From the NCBI GenBank assembly GCA_016204975.1, contig JACQJP010000002.1:1-38398 (forward strand): a stretch of 38,398 nucleotides of DNA, read 5' to 3'. The position numbers were made by a program, and so were the translations under genes. Of the stretch, positions 8,964 through 17,558 are shown piece after piece. The DNA is from Elusimicrobiota bacterium. GTDB lineage: Bacteria; Elusimicrobiota; Elusimicrobia; JACQJP01. Position 1 is the stretch's first letter. Every line of letters starts with the position of its first letter. The notes under the pieces are model-generated. The model searched no databases. It was given only the letters and a program-made list of their open reading frames with translations, and was not told the DNA's origin.

Positions 8964-9776
8964 ATGGTGAGCGAATGGTTCGTCTACATTGTCGAGTGCG
9001 CCAATGGCTCTTACTATACCGGCGCCACAGATAGCATTGAAGACAGGGTTAGGGCGCATAACGCTAAAAAAGGGGGGCGCTATACCCGGTCTTTCGGCCC
9101 AGTGCGTTTGCTTTGGGCCGAGGCCCAATCAAGCTACGGCGTTGCCCTCAAACGCGAATCCCAAATCAAACGCCTGACTCGAGCCGAAAAAGAAGCATTC
9201 GTTAAGGGTGATCCGGACCGGGGCGGATACCGGGGGATGCGGGCTGCTTTTGCGGCCGGCCTTGTTTTGCTTGCGGCTTCGGTGCAGGGATTTAGCGCGG
9301 GGCTGCCGGCCCGGACGGTCCAGGTCCGCATTGGAAACAATTTTCTGATCGTCGGAGAGGCCAATCCCGGCGCGGACCGCTACCTGGATTGCCCTGAAAG
9401 CTCGGTGCAGCACACCATCCGAAGATGCCAGCTCAAGGAGCGTTGGGTCTCTTCGGCGTCCAGCCTCGGCCATGCGATCAAAAAGGTGACGCTCAACATG
9501 CACTTTCAAGGTACCATCGTCAACATGGGGATCGAATACGCCCCCGGCGTCGCAGCGGACCTTCTCATACATGAATGCAAGACGCTGTTCGCCAGAGAAC
9601 CCAAGATTGAATATTGGGCGGACGAGGCGCACCTCTACGCTTCCTATATCTGGATCGATGAGGACACCGAGGTGGAAATTTCAAAAACGATCCGGGGCGG
9701 CAGCGACGGAGAAGCCAAGCTCTACGTCTCTAATCTCTCGGGGAACCGGCCCCTTCACCCCAAAGACGCACCCTGA
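8964..9776 (+). CDS. GIY-YIG nuclease domain (YhbQ-like) followed in frame by a signal-peptide-bearing hypothetical domain
   Basis: N-term WFVYIVECANGSYYTGATDSIEDRVRAHNAKKGGRYTRSFGPVRLLW is GIY-YIG; internal ATG at 9237 starts MRAAFAAGLVLLAASVQGFSAG, a signal peptide. Confidence 0.7.
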   Translation: MVSEWFVYIVECANGSYYTGATDSIEDRVRAHNAKKGGRYTRSFGPVRLLWAEAQSSYGVALKRESQIKRLTRAEKEAFVKGDPDRGGYRGMRAAFAAGLVLLAASVQGFSAGLPARTVQVRIGNNFLIVGEANPGADRYLDCPESSVQHTIRRCQLKERWVSSASSLGHAIKKVTLNMHFQGTIVNMGIEYAPGVAADLLIHECKTLFAREPKIEYWADEAHLYASYIWIDEDTEVEISKTIRGGSDGEAKLYVSNLSGNRPLHPKDAP

Positions 9777-9839
9777 CCGGGTTTTCCGGGCAACGTAGCC
9801 GCGGCGATCCGGGACATTGAGGAGAAAATAAAATAGGAC

Positions 9840-9869
9840 TTGAAAATGTTACAGATTTCTGCCTATACT
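9840..9869 (+). promoter_or_regulatory. Sigma-70-like promoter for the metal-efflux operon
   Basis: TTGAAA (9840-9845), 18-nt spacer, TATACT (9864-9869), 24 nt upstream of the first ATG. Confidence 0.6.
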
Positions 9870-9892
9870 CATTGTAGTAGGGGGGTAGGCCT

Positions 9893-10285
9893 ATGAAGGG
9901 ATTTGTTTCCTTGGCTTGCCTGGGTGGCGCGCTGTTGTTGTCCTGGAACAGCTGCTCGAGGGCAAGCCATTTCCGATCGGAATCCGCTCTTAGCTGTTGC
10001 CCTCAAGTCCAGGGCGAACGGCATTGCCCGTCGCCCTCGGCGCGGGATGGCGAGAAAAACAGGGGTTTTCTCTGCTGCGATGAGGCTCGCGTCGGGACGA
10101 TCCCTTCCCTGCCTCGCCTCGAGCCGGACTTAGGGATAGGTCCGGTCGCTTTGCTTCCTGTCTCGACCTCCCTTTCCCAAGCCGTTCGCTGGGGGTCAGT
10201 TTCCGCTGTATCCGATCCAGACCCCTCTCGAGATACCCATCGCCTTTCTCCTCCCACCCGGGCTCCGCCCTTCCCTACGGCGTAA
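9893..10285 (+). CDS. Small exported Cys-rich protein, hypothetical, at the head of the metal-efflux operon
   Basis: MKGFVSLACLGGALLLSWNSCSRA signal/lipobox-like N-terminus; several Cys (CC, HC, CC); GGGGGGTAGGCCT upstream of ATG; good promoter. Confidence 0.5.
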   Translation: MKGFVSLACLGGALLLSWNSCSRASHFRSESALSCCPQVQGERHCPSPSARDGEKNRGFLCCDEARVGTIPSLPRLEPDLGIGPVALLPVSTSLSQAVRWGSVSAVSDPDPSRDTHRLSPPTRAPPFPTA

Positions 10286-10319
10286 TCCAAGTCGTGCTCA
10301 AAGCTGAACTATTGAACTG

Positions 10320-10341
10320 CGCCGGATATTGTTCTCCGGCG
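10320..10341 (+). repeat. Perfect 7-bp hairpin CGCCGGA-N8-TCCGGCG between the leader ORF and the cusC-like gene
   Basis: CGCCGGA 10320-10326 and TCCGGCG 10335-10341 are reverse complements. Confidence 0.5.
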
Positions 10342-10448
10342 AATACGCGCCTTGTGATGAGGGCCTCGCGTAAAAGGAAGGTTCCATGACGAGAAGCATC
10401 CACGTAAGTTCTGGACTTTTGCAAATGTATTTAATTCCATTCCGAGCC

Positions 10449-11702
10449 ATGAAGGACATCCAGGTCCTCCTGATCGCCCTATGGGTGGGCTTGGCCCCCG
10501 GGCTCCGGGCTCAACCAACGGGCCGTGTCTCGTCCGGGACCCTCTCGCTTCGAGAGGCGCTTGAGTCCGCGGGGCGCGACAATCCAGAGATCCTGGCGGC
10601 GCGCAAGCGCTGGCAGGCCGTCTCGAAGCGGGTCATCCAGACCACCACACCGGACAAGCCGCGGCTCGACATCGAGAAGATGTACGCCCCATCCGGCAAA
10701 AACACCCTAACCGAAGCGGACGAGAGAAACGTGGCCATAAGCCAGGAGATTCCGTTTCCCTCCACCCTTTACCTGCGGCGCGGCGTGGCGGCCAAGGAGG
10801 CCGCGATGGCGGAGCAGGCCTACCGCGCCAAGGTCCGCGAGGTTCTGGCCCGGACGCGCTCCACCTACGCCATGCTTTATCTGGCGCACAAGAGCCTAGA
10901 CATCTTCAACGAGAACATCGATCTGATGCGGCGCTTTGCCAAGGTGGCTGAATCCAAATACGTGGCCGGACACGCCTCCCAGTCCGACGCGCTCAAGGCC
11001 CAAGTGGAGTTGACCAAGATGCTCAATATGGGCGTGATCCTGGCGCAGGACAAGGAGACCGCCGCGGCCATGCTCAACGCCCTGATGAACCGTGATTCCG
11101 GGGAGGCGCTCGGAACTCCGGCGGAGCCGGACATCCCGAAGCTCGATTGGAGCCTCGAGTCGGTTCATGCCCTGGCCCTTGCCGAGCGGCCCGAGCTTAA
11201 AGAGGCTCTCCTTAACGCGCAGCGCGCGAAAAAGTCTCTGGCCGTCGCTCGCTCCGAGTATCTCCCCGATTTCATGCTCCAGTACCGGCAGCGCAGCGAC
11301 CCGATGCGGGGCGGGAGCCGGGACGCGATCCTCGGCCTTTCCATCCCGCTCTGGTTCTGGAAACCGGCGGCCATGGCGGCCCAGGCCAAGGCCGAGCGTG
11401 AGATGGCCGAGGCGGAGCTGCAGGGCATGCGGGTCATGACCTCCGCCGAGGTCAAGAGCGCCTGGGTACGAACTCAGACCGCCAAGCGCCTAGCCGACAT
11501 TTATCGCACCAGCGTCCTACCTCAGGGAGAGGCGGCGCTCAAGGTCGCCGAGGCCGGCTACCAGGCCGAGAAGACAAGCTTCCTCGATCTCCTGGATGCC
11601 CAAAGGTCGTTGCTCAATTTCAGGCTGGAGTATTATCAGTTCCTCGCCGACTACGAGCAGCGTCTGGCCGAGCTCGAACGCATCGTGGGAAGGGGGTTGT
11701 GA
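10449..11702 (+). CDS. TolC-family outer membrane efflux protein (CusC/CzcC-like)
   Basis: MKDIQVLLIALWVGLAPGLRAQ signal peptide at the internal start; LREALESAGRDNPEILAARKRWQAV; AEAGYQAEKTSFLDLLDAQRSLLNFRLEYYQFLADYEQRLAELERIVG; longer ORF starts at 10386. Confidence 0.85.
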   Translation: MKDIQVLLIALWVGLAPGLRAQPTGRVSSGTLSLREALESAGRDNPEILAARKRWQAVSKRVIQTTTPDKPRLDIEKMYAPSGKNTLTEADERNVAISQEIPFPSTLYLRRGVAAKEAAMAEQAYRAKVREVLARTRSTYAMLYLAHKSLDIFNENIDLMRRFAKVAESKYVAGHASQSDALKAQVELTKMLNMGVILAQDKETAAAMLNALMNRDSGEALGTPAEPDIPKLDWSLESVHALALAERPELKEALLNAQRAKKSLAVARSEYLPDFMLQYRQRSDPMRGGSRDAILGLSIPLWFWKPAAMAAQAKAEREMAEAELQGMRVMTSAEVKSAWVRTQTAKRLADIYRTSVLPQGEAALKVAEAGYQAEKTSFLDLLDAQRSLLNFRLEYYQFLADYEQRLAELERIVGRGL

Positions 11703-11706
11703 CGCC

Positions 11707-13101
11707 ATGAAAAGAAAATTCTTGATCCTCGGAGTTTTCGCCGCGCTCCTGGTTGGGGCCGGCTTCGCGGTCCGCTGGTACCGCCACTCCCACCATGCCG
11801 ACATGCGGCAATCGGCCGCGCCGGTCAAGTACTACTGCCCGATGCATCCGAGCTACACCTCGGACAAGCCCGGCGACTGCCCCATCTGCAATATGAAGCT
11901 CGTCCCGATGGAAGAAGCCGGCCCCGCGAAATCAGATGGAACAGGGACTACGCTCTCCGGCAGGCGGGTTTGCCTGCTCCACAAATGCAAGATGGCCAAC
12001 TGCCTCATGGAGCTGCCCCTTAAGGTCGGCCAGAAAGTTTTCTGCCCGGTTTGCGGAACCCATGTGGCCGAGGCTGCGGAAGTATCCACAGGCGTCCCCC
12101 TTTACTATCGGCATCCCATGCGGCCCGAGGTGACCTCCCCCGCGCCCAAGAAAGACGAGATGGGCATGGATTACGTCCCGGTCTACAGCGAGGAGAAGTC
12201 CGAGGTGCCGGTCTCCGGCCAGGCTAGCACCGTTATCTCGGCCGAGCGCCGCCAGATGATCGGGATGAGATCCGAGGCGGTTGAGCGCCGCGACCTGGCC
12301 GTCACCGTGCGCGCCAGCGGCCGGGTGGCCTATGACCCGGACCTCTACAACGCCATCGCCGAGTACCGCGAGGCCGTGAAAACCCGGGACAAGGTCAAGG
12401 ACAGCCCTTGGCCCGACGTTCATGAACGCGCCGAGGCCCTGGTCCGATCCTCCATGCTTAGGCTTCGGCAGATGGGCCTCTCCGAGTCGCAGATCGAGCA
12501 GCTCGCCACCTCCGGAGAGCAGTCCACAAACCTCCTTCTCGGCGGCGCGGGCGGGACGGTCTGGGTCTACGCCCAGATCTATGAGTACGAGATCGGCTTG
12601 GTCAAACCCGGCCAGAAAGTCGAGATGATATCTCCGGCCTATCCAGGACGCAAGTTCCGAGGCATGGTCAAGGCGGTGGACCCCATCCTCTCCGCCGAGA
12701 CGCGCTCGCTGAAAGTCCGCATCGAGGTCCCCAACCCGGAGGGGATGTTGAAACTGGAGATGTACGTCAACGCCGCCATCCGCGTGGATTTGGGTTCGAG
12801 GCTGGCCATCCCCGAAGAGGCCGTGCTCGAAACCGGCGAGCGCAACGTGGCCTTCGTGGACCTCGGGGAAGGCCGCATCGAACCCCGAGAGGTCAATGTG
12901 GGGAGGGAGGCGGACGGCTACTACGAACTCCTCTCCGGCATTGAAGAGGGCGAGAAAGTGGTGACCTCGGCCCAATTCCTCATCGATTCGGAGTCCAGGC
13001 TTAAGGCCGCCCTGTCCAAAACCGGCGCAAAGCCCGAGAAGGGCGAAAAGTCCAAGGAAGGCTCTGAGAAGGAGCCGATGCCGTCGGGGGATCGGCACTG
13101 A
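11707..13101 (+). CDS. Heavy-metal RND efflux periplasmic adaptor (CusB-like) with N-terminal metal-binding modules
   Basis: MKRKFLILGVFAALLVGAGFAV; YYCPMHPSYTSDKPGDCPICNMKLVPM; YYRHPMRPEVTSPAPKKDEMGMDYVPVY; GGTVWVYAQIYEYEIGLVKPGQKVE. Confidence 0.9.
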   Translation: MKRKFLILGVFAALLVGAGFAVRWYRHSHHADMRQSAAPVKYYCPMHPSYTSDKPGDCPICNMKLVPMEEAGPAKSDGTGTTLSGRRVCLLHKCKMANCLMELPLKVGQKVFCPVCGTHVAEAAEVSTGVPLYYRHPMRPEVTSPAPKKDEMGMDYVPVYSEEKSEVPVSGQASTVISAERRQMIGMRSEAVERRDLAVTVRASGRVAYDPDLYNAIAEYREAVKTRDKVKDSPWPDVHERAEALVRSSMLRLRQMGLSESQIEQLATSGEQSTNLLLGGAGGTVWVYAQIYEYEIGLVKPGQKVEMISPAYPGRKFRGMVKAVDPILSAETRSLKVRIEVPNPEGMLKLEMYVNAAIRVDLGSRLAIPEEAVLETGERNVAFVDLGEGRIEPREVNVGREADGYYELLSGIEEGEKVVTSAQFLIDSESRLKAALSKTGAKPEKGEKSKEGSEKEPMPSGDRH

Positions 13102-13109
13102 GTATCGCC

Positions 13110-16100
13110 ATGATCGAGAAACTCATCGCCTGGTCGTCTCGAAACAAGTTCATCGTCCTGATCATGGTTGCCGCAGCGCTGGCCGGCGCTGTCTATAGCA
13201 TCCAGAACGCCCGCTTGGACGCCATCCCCGATCTTTCGGATACCCAGGTCATCATCTACTCGCGCTGGGACCGCTCGCCAGACATCCTCGAGGACCAGGT
13301 GACCTACCCCATCGTTACCGCCATGCTGGGGGCCCCCAAGGTCAAGGCCATCCGCGGCTTCTCGGATTTCGGGTTTTCCTACGTCTACGTCATCTTCCAA
13401 GACGGAACCGACATCTATTGGGCGCGCACGCGGACTTTGGAATACTTGAGCAAGATCCTCCCGCAGCTCCCCGAGGGAGTCAAAACCGAGCTGGGGCCCG
13501 ATGCGACCGGCGTCGGCTGGGTGTACCAATACGCGCTCCGGGACATAAGCGGCCGGCACAGCTTGGCCGACCTGCGCACCTTTCAGGATTGGTACTTGAG
13601 GTATTACCTCCAGTCCGTCCCGGGCGTGGCCGAGGTGGCCTCCATCGGGGGCTTTCAAAAGCAGTACCAAGTCAATCTCGATCCCAACGCCCTCGTCGCC
13701 TACAACATCCCGCTTATGAAGGTGCTGGACGCCGTCCGGGACGGCAACAACGACGTGGGTGGCCGCCTGGTCGAGTTCACCGGCAGGGAGTACATGGTGC
13801 GCGGCCGGGGTTACGCCAAGTCGGTCTCCGATATCGAGAATATCGTGGTGGGCCGGGACAGGAAGGGCACGCCGATCCTGGTCAAAGCCCTGGGCAGGGT
13901 GTCGGTGGGCCCGAATATCCGCCGGGGCATCGCGGAGCTGGACGGCGAGGGCGACGCCGTGGGCGGCATCGTGGTGATGCGCTACGGTGAGAACGCTTTG
14001 AACGTCATTGAGCGGGTGAAAAAGAAGATCTCGGAGCTTAAGCCCTCGCTTCCCCAGGGGGTGGAGCTGGTCACTACTTACGACCGCTCTGAACTGATCA
14101 AACGCTCCATTGATACGCTCAAGGAGGAATTGCTCCTCCAGCTCATCATCGTCAGCCTGGTCATTCTCGTCTTTCTCTGGCACATCCCGACCGCCATCAT
14201 CCCAATCGTCACCATCCCGGTCGCGGTCATTCTGGTTTTCATCCCCATGTACTTCATGGGCCTGACCTCCAACATCATGTCCATCTCCGGCATCGCGATC
14301 TCCATCGGTGTGCTCGTGGACGGCGCCATCGTGGAAGTGGAGAACGCCTATAAGAAGCTTGAGCGTTGGATCGAGGGTGGGCGCAAAGGCGATTTCCACG
14401 AGGTGCGCCTCAAGGCCCTACAGGAGGTCGGCCCGGCCGTGTTCTTCTCGCTTTTGGTGATCGCGGTTGCCTTTATGCCGATATTCACCTTGATGGACCA
14501 GGAGGGCCGGCTCTTCAAACCCTTGGCTTACACCAAGAATCTGGCCATGGCCATCGCCGCGGTCCTGGCCGTCACCTTCGACCCGGCCATGCGCATGATG
14601 TTTTCGCGCATGGACTATTTCACTTTCCGTCCGGCTTGGCTGGCCTGGCTCGTCAACCAAGTCACGGTCGGCAAGTACTACCCCGAGGAACAGCACCCGG
14701 TCAGCAGAGTGTTGTTCAAGTTCTACGAGCCCGCCTGCCGCTTTGTCCTGAGACATCCTTACAAGACGATCGGCGCGGCCGTGCTCTTGGTGCTTTCGAC
14801 GGTGCCCGTTTATATGAGGCTCGGTTCGGAGTTCATGCCGCCCTTAAACGAGGGGACCTTCCTTTATATGCCGACCACCCTGCCGGGTCTCTCGGTCACC
14901 GAGGCCCAGAGCCTGCTCCAGACCCAGGACCGGATCCTGAAGAGTTTCCCTGAGGTGGAGAGCGTGTTCGGTAAGGCGGGCCGCGCCGAGACCTCGACCG
15001 ACCCGGCCCCCTTTTCCATGATGGAGACGACCGTGGTGCTCAAGCCTCGGGAGCAGTGGCGCAAGAAGGAGCGGTGGTATTCCTCTTGGATGCCGGAGCT
15101 TTTGCAGCGGCCTTTGCGCCACCTATGGGACGATCGGCTCAGTTGGGAGGAGCTGGTGGCTGAGATGGATGCCAAGATGCGGTTTCCGGGGGTCGTCAAC
15201 GCCTGGACCATGCCGATCAAGGCCCGGATCGACATGCTCACCACGGGCGTGCGAACGCCCGTCGGTATCAAGATCTTCGGGGCCGATCTCAAGGAAATCG
15301 AGCGGGTCGGAAGGGAGCTGGAGGAGGTCCTCCAGACCATCGACGGCACGCGAAGCGTCTATGCCGAGCGGACGGCGGGAGGCTATTTTCTGGACTTTGA
15401 TTTGAAGCGCGAGGAGCTGGCCCGCTACGGCCTGACGATCAAGGAAGCGGAGATGGTCATCGTGTCGGCCATCGGCGGCGAATCGATCACCACCACGGTG
15501 GAGGGCCGCGAACGCTATTCGGTCAACGTGCGCTATGCCCGCGAGCTGCGCGATACCCTCCCTAAGTTGAGAAGGGTACTGGTCCCCACCATGGGTGGAG
15601 CCCAGGTGCCCCTGGCGCAGCTCGCGGATATCGAGCTGAGGCTGGGACCAGCCATGATCCGCAACGAGAACGGGCTCCTGGCAGGCTATGTCTACGTGGA
15701 TGTGGCGGGCCGGGACATCGGCGGCTACGTGGAAGAGGCCAAAAAGAAAGTGACCCAAGCCATCTCGCTTCCCGCCGGCTACTCGATTGCGTGGAGCGGC
15801 CAGTACGAGAACATGGCGCGGGTCAGGGAGCGGCTCAAGGTCGTGTTGCCGCTCACCCTCTTTATCATCCTGTTTCTGCTCTACATGAACACGAAGTCGT
15901 GGGTAAAAACCGGCATCGTGATGCTGGCCGTCCCCTTCTCGCTTGTCGGCGCGGTCTGGCTGCTCTACGGCTTGGATTACAACATCTCTATCGCGGTCTG
16001 GGTCGGCATGATCGCGCTTATGGGTTTAGACGCCGAGACCGGCGTCTTCATGCTCCTCTATCTCGACTTGGCCTATTACGACATGGTCCGGCAAGGGCGC

Positions 16101-16391
16101 ATGCGCACGGCGGCGGACCTGGATGAAGCTGTGATCCACGGAGCCGTCAAGCGGGTGCGGCCCAAGATGATGACCGTGGCCTGCGCCTTCATGGGATTGG
16201 TGCCCATCCTGTGGTCTTTGGGCGCCGGAGCGGACCTCATGAAGCGCATCGCCGCGCCCATGATCGGCGGGCTTTTCACGAGCTTCATCATGGAATTGCT
16301 GGTCTATCCCCCGATCTTCTTTCTGTGGAAATGGCACTACGAGATGAGGAAGGGAACGGTGGATGTTTCCACCGGGCTGTCCATTCGGTAG
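13110..16391 (+). CDS. CusA/CzcA-family heavy-metal RND efflux pump
   Basis: 1093 aa; NARLDAIPDLSDTQVIIYSRWDRSPDILEDQVTYPIVTAMLGAPKVKAIRGFSDFGFSYVYVIF; MIALMGLDAETGVFMLLYLD. Confidence 0.95.
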   Translation: MIEKLIAWSSRNKFIVLIMVAAALAGAVYSIQNARLDAIPDLSDTQVIIYSRWDRSPDILEDQVTYPIVTAMLGAPKVKAIRGFSDFGFSYVYVIFQDGTDIYWARTRTLEYLSKILPQLPEGVKTELGPDATGVGWVYQYALRDISGRHSLADLRTFQDWYLRYYLQSVPGVAEVASIGGFQKQYQVNLDPNALVAYNIPLMKVLDAVRDGNNDVGGRLVEFTGREYMVRGRGYAKSVSDIENIVVGRDRKGTPILVKALGRVSVGPNIRRGIAELDGEGDAVGGIVVMRYGENALNVIERVKKKISELKPSLPQGVELVTTYDRSELIKRSIDTLKEELLLQLIIVSLVILVFLWHIPTAIIPIVTIPVAVILVFIPMYFMGLTSNIMSISGIAISIGVLVDGAIVEVENAYKKLERWIEGGRKGDFHEVRLKALQEVGPAVFFSLLVIAVAFMPIFTLMDQEGRLFKPLAYTKNLAMAIAAVLAVTFDPAMRMMFSRMDYFTFRPAWLAWLVNQVTVGKYYPEEQHPVSRVLFKFYEPACRFVLRHPYKTIGAAVLLVLSTVPVYMRLGSEFMPPLNEGTFLYMPTTLPGLSVTEAQSLLQTQDRILKSFPEVESVFGKAGRAETSTDPAPFSMMETTVVLKPREQWRKKERWYSSWMPELLQRPLRHLWDDRLSWEELVAEMDAKMRFPGVVNAWTMPIKARIDMLTTGVRTPVGIKIFGADLKEIERVGRELEEVLQTIDGTRSVYAERTAGGYFLDFDLKREELARYGLTIKEAEMVIVSAIGGESITTTVEGRERYSVNVRYARELRDTLPKLRRVLVPTMGGAQVPLAQLADIELRLGPAMIRNENGLLAGYVYVDVAGRDIGGYVEEAKKKVTQAISLPAGYSIAWSGQYENMARVRERLKVVLPLTLFIILFLLYMNTKSWVKTGIVMLAVPFSLVGAVWLLYGLDYNISIAVWVGMIALMGLDAETGVFMLLYLDLAYYDMVRQGRMRTAADLDEAVIHGAVKRVRPKMMTVACAFMGLVPILWSLGAGADLMKRIAAPMIGGLFTSFIMELLVYPPIFFLWKWHYEMRKGTVDVSTGLSIR

Positions 16392-16433
16392 TAATATTGG
16401 GGTTGTGGTTTCCACCTATTCTTAAAGAAGTCC

Positions 16434-17558
16434 ATGGGGATGCCCATTCTCTTATCTCTGGCCGCCTGCTTTCTGGCCTATTCCAACGGCGCCAACGACA
16501 ACTTCAAGGGGGTGGCGACGCTGTTTGGAAGCGGAACCACCAACTACAAAGGCGCCTTGGGCTGGGCGACTTTCTCGACATTGGCCGGATCGCTTGGCTC
16601 CATTTTTCTGGCCCGATCCCTCCTGCGGACCTTTTCGGGCCAGGGCCTGGTGCCGGATGCCGTTGCCGGCTCCCCGGATTTTCTGTTGCCGGTCGCCGTG
16701 GGGGCGGGGCTGACGGTGCTGCTGGCGACCCTGACCGGATTTCCCATTTCGACTACCCATAGTTTGACCGGGGCGTTGCTGGGGGCGGGGCTCATGGCGG
16801 TTGGGCTGCAGGTGAACTTCGCGGTTCTTGGGCAGAAATTCTTCCTGCCCCTTCTTCTGAGTCCTTTGCTGGCCTTGACCCTTGGGGCGGCGGTCTATGC
16901 GTTGTTCCGGTATCTCCGCATTCAGCTCGGGATCACGAAGGAGTGGTGCCTCTGTGTGGGCGAGACGGAAAGGATTATCCCCATCCCCCAGCCGGCACCG
17001 GTTCTTCGCTTAAGCTGTATCCGTGCCATCGAGCCTGCCCTGGACAGCTCCGAAAACTGCGTCCAACGCTATTCGGGCAGCTTTGTGGGGATCCGCTGTC
17101 AGAGGGCGTTGGATCTGGCGCATTACGCCAGTGCGGGGCTGGTGAGTTTTGCGCGGGGATTAAACGACACCCCAAAAATCGCGGCTCTGTTGCTTTCCAT
17201 CGAGGCCCTGGGTATCCCTCATGGCATATTGGCGGTGGCGTTGGGGATGGCGGCGGGGGGCCTCCTCAATGCGAGGCGGGTGGCGGAGACGATCGGCAAA
17301 AAAATCACGCCCCTCAACTGCGGCCAGGGCTTCAGCGCCAACCTGGCGACCGGCATTTTGGTCGTCTTCGCCGGCCATTGGGGGATGCCGGTTTCCACGA
17401 CCCACGTGTCCGTGGGGTCTCTCTTCGGGATCGGAACCTTGACCGGCAGGGCGGATGCGCGCCTGATGGGTAAGGTCATCTTGTCGTGGGTTCTGACCCT
17501 GCCCGTTGCGGCTCTCCTGGCTTGTGCCGCCTACCTCACCCTGCCTTGGCTTACCTGA
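16434..17558 (+). CDS. Inorganic phosphate transporter, PiT family
   Basis: YSNGANDNFKGVATLFGSG; TGFPISTTHSLTGALLGAG; GLNDTPKIAALLL; GMPVSTTHVSVGSLFGIG. Confidence 0.9.
   Translation: MGMPILLSLAACFLAYSNGANDNFKGVATLFGSGTTNYKGALGWATFSTLAGSLGSIFLARSLLRTFSGQGLVPDAVAGSPDFLLPVAVGAGLTVLLATLTGFPISTTHSLTGALLGAGLMAVGLQVNFAVLGQKFFLPLLLSPLLALTLGAAVYALFRYLRIQLGITKEWCLCVGETERIIPIPQPAPVLRLSCIRAIEPALDSSENCVQRYSGSFVGIRCQRALDLAHYASAGLVSFARGLNDTPKIAALLLSIEALGIPHGILAVALGMAAGGLLNARRVAETIGKKITPLNCGQGFSANLATGILVVFAGHWGMPVSTTHVSVGSLFGIGTLTGRADARLMGKVILSWVLTLPVAALLACAAYLTLPWLT

Noticed and set aside
7378-8970. 530-aa plus-strand ORF overlapping the APC permease in another frame
   Set aside because: Arg/Pro/His-rich low-complexity translation; the 7424-8887 frame has clear permease motifs.
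11932-13098. 388-aa minus-strand ORF antisense to the CusB-like gene
   Set aside because: Same shadow-ORF composition; the sense frame has intact CusB motifs.
12921-14399. 492-aa minus-strand ORF antisense to the CusB/CusA genes
   Set aside because: Asp/His/Gly-rich shadow ORF created by GC-rich codon usage on the other strand; no recognisable domain, and the sense genes are clear.
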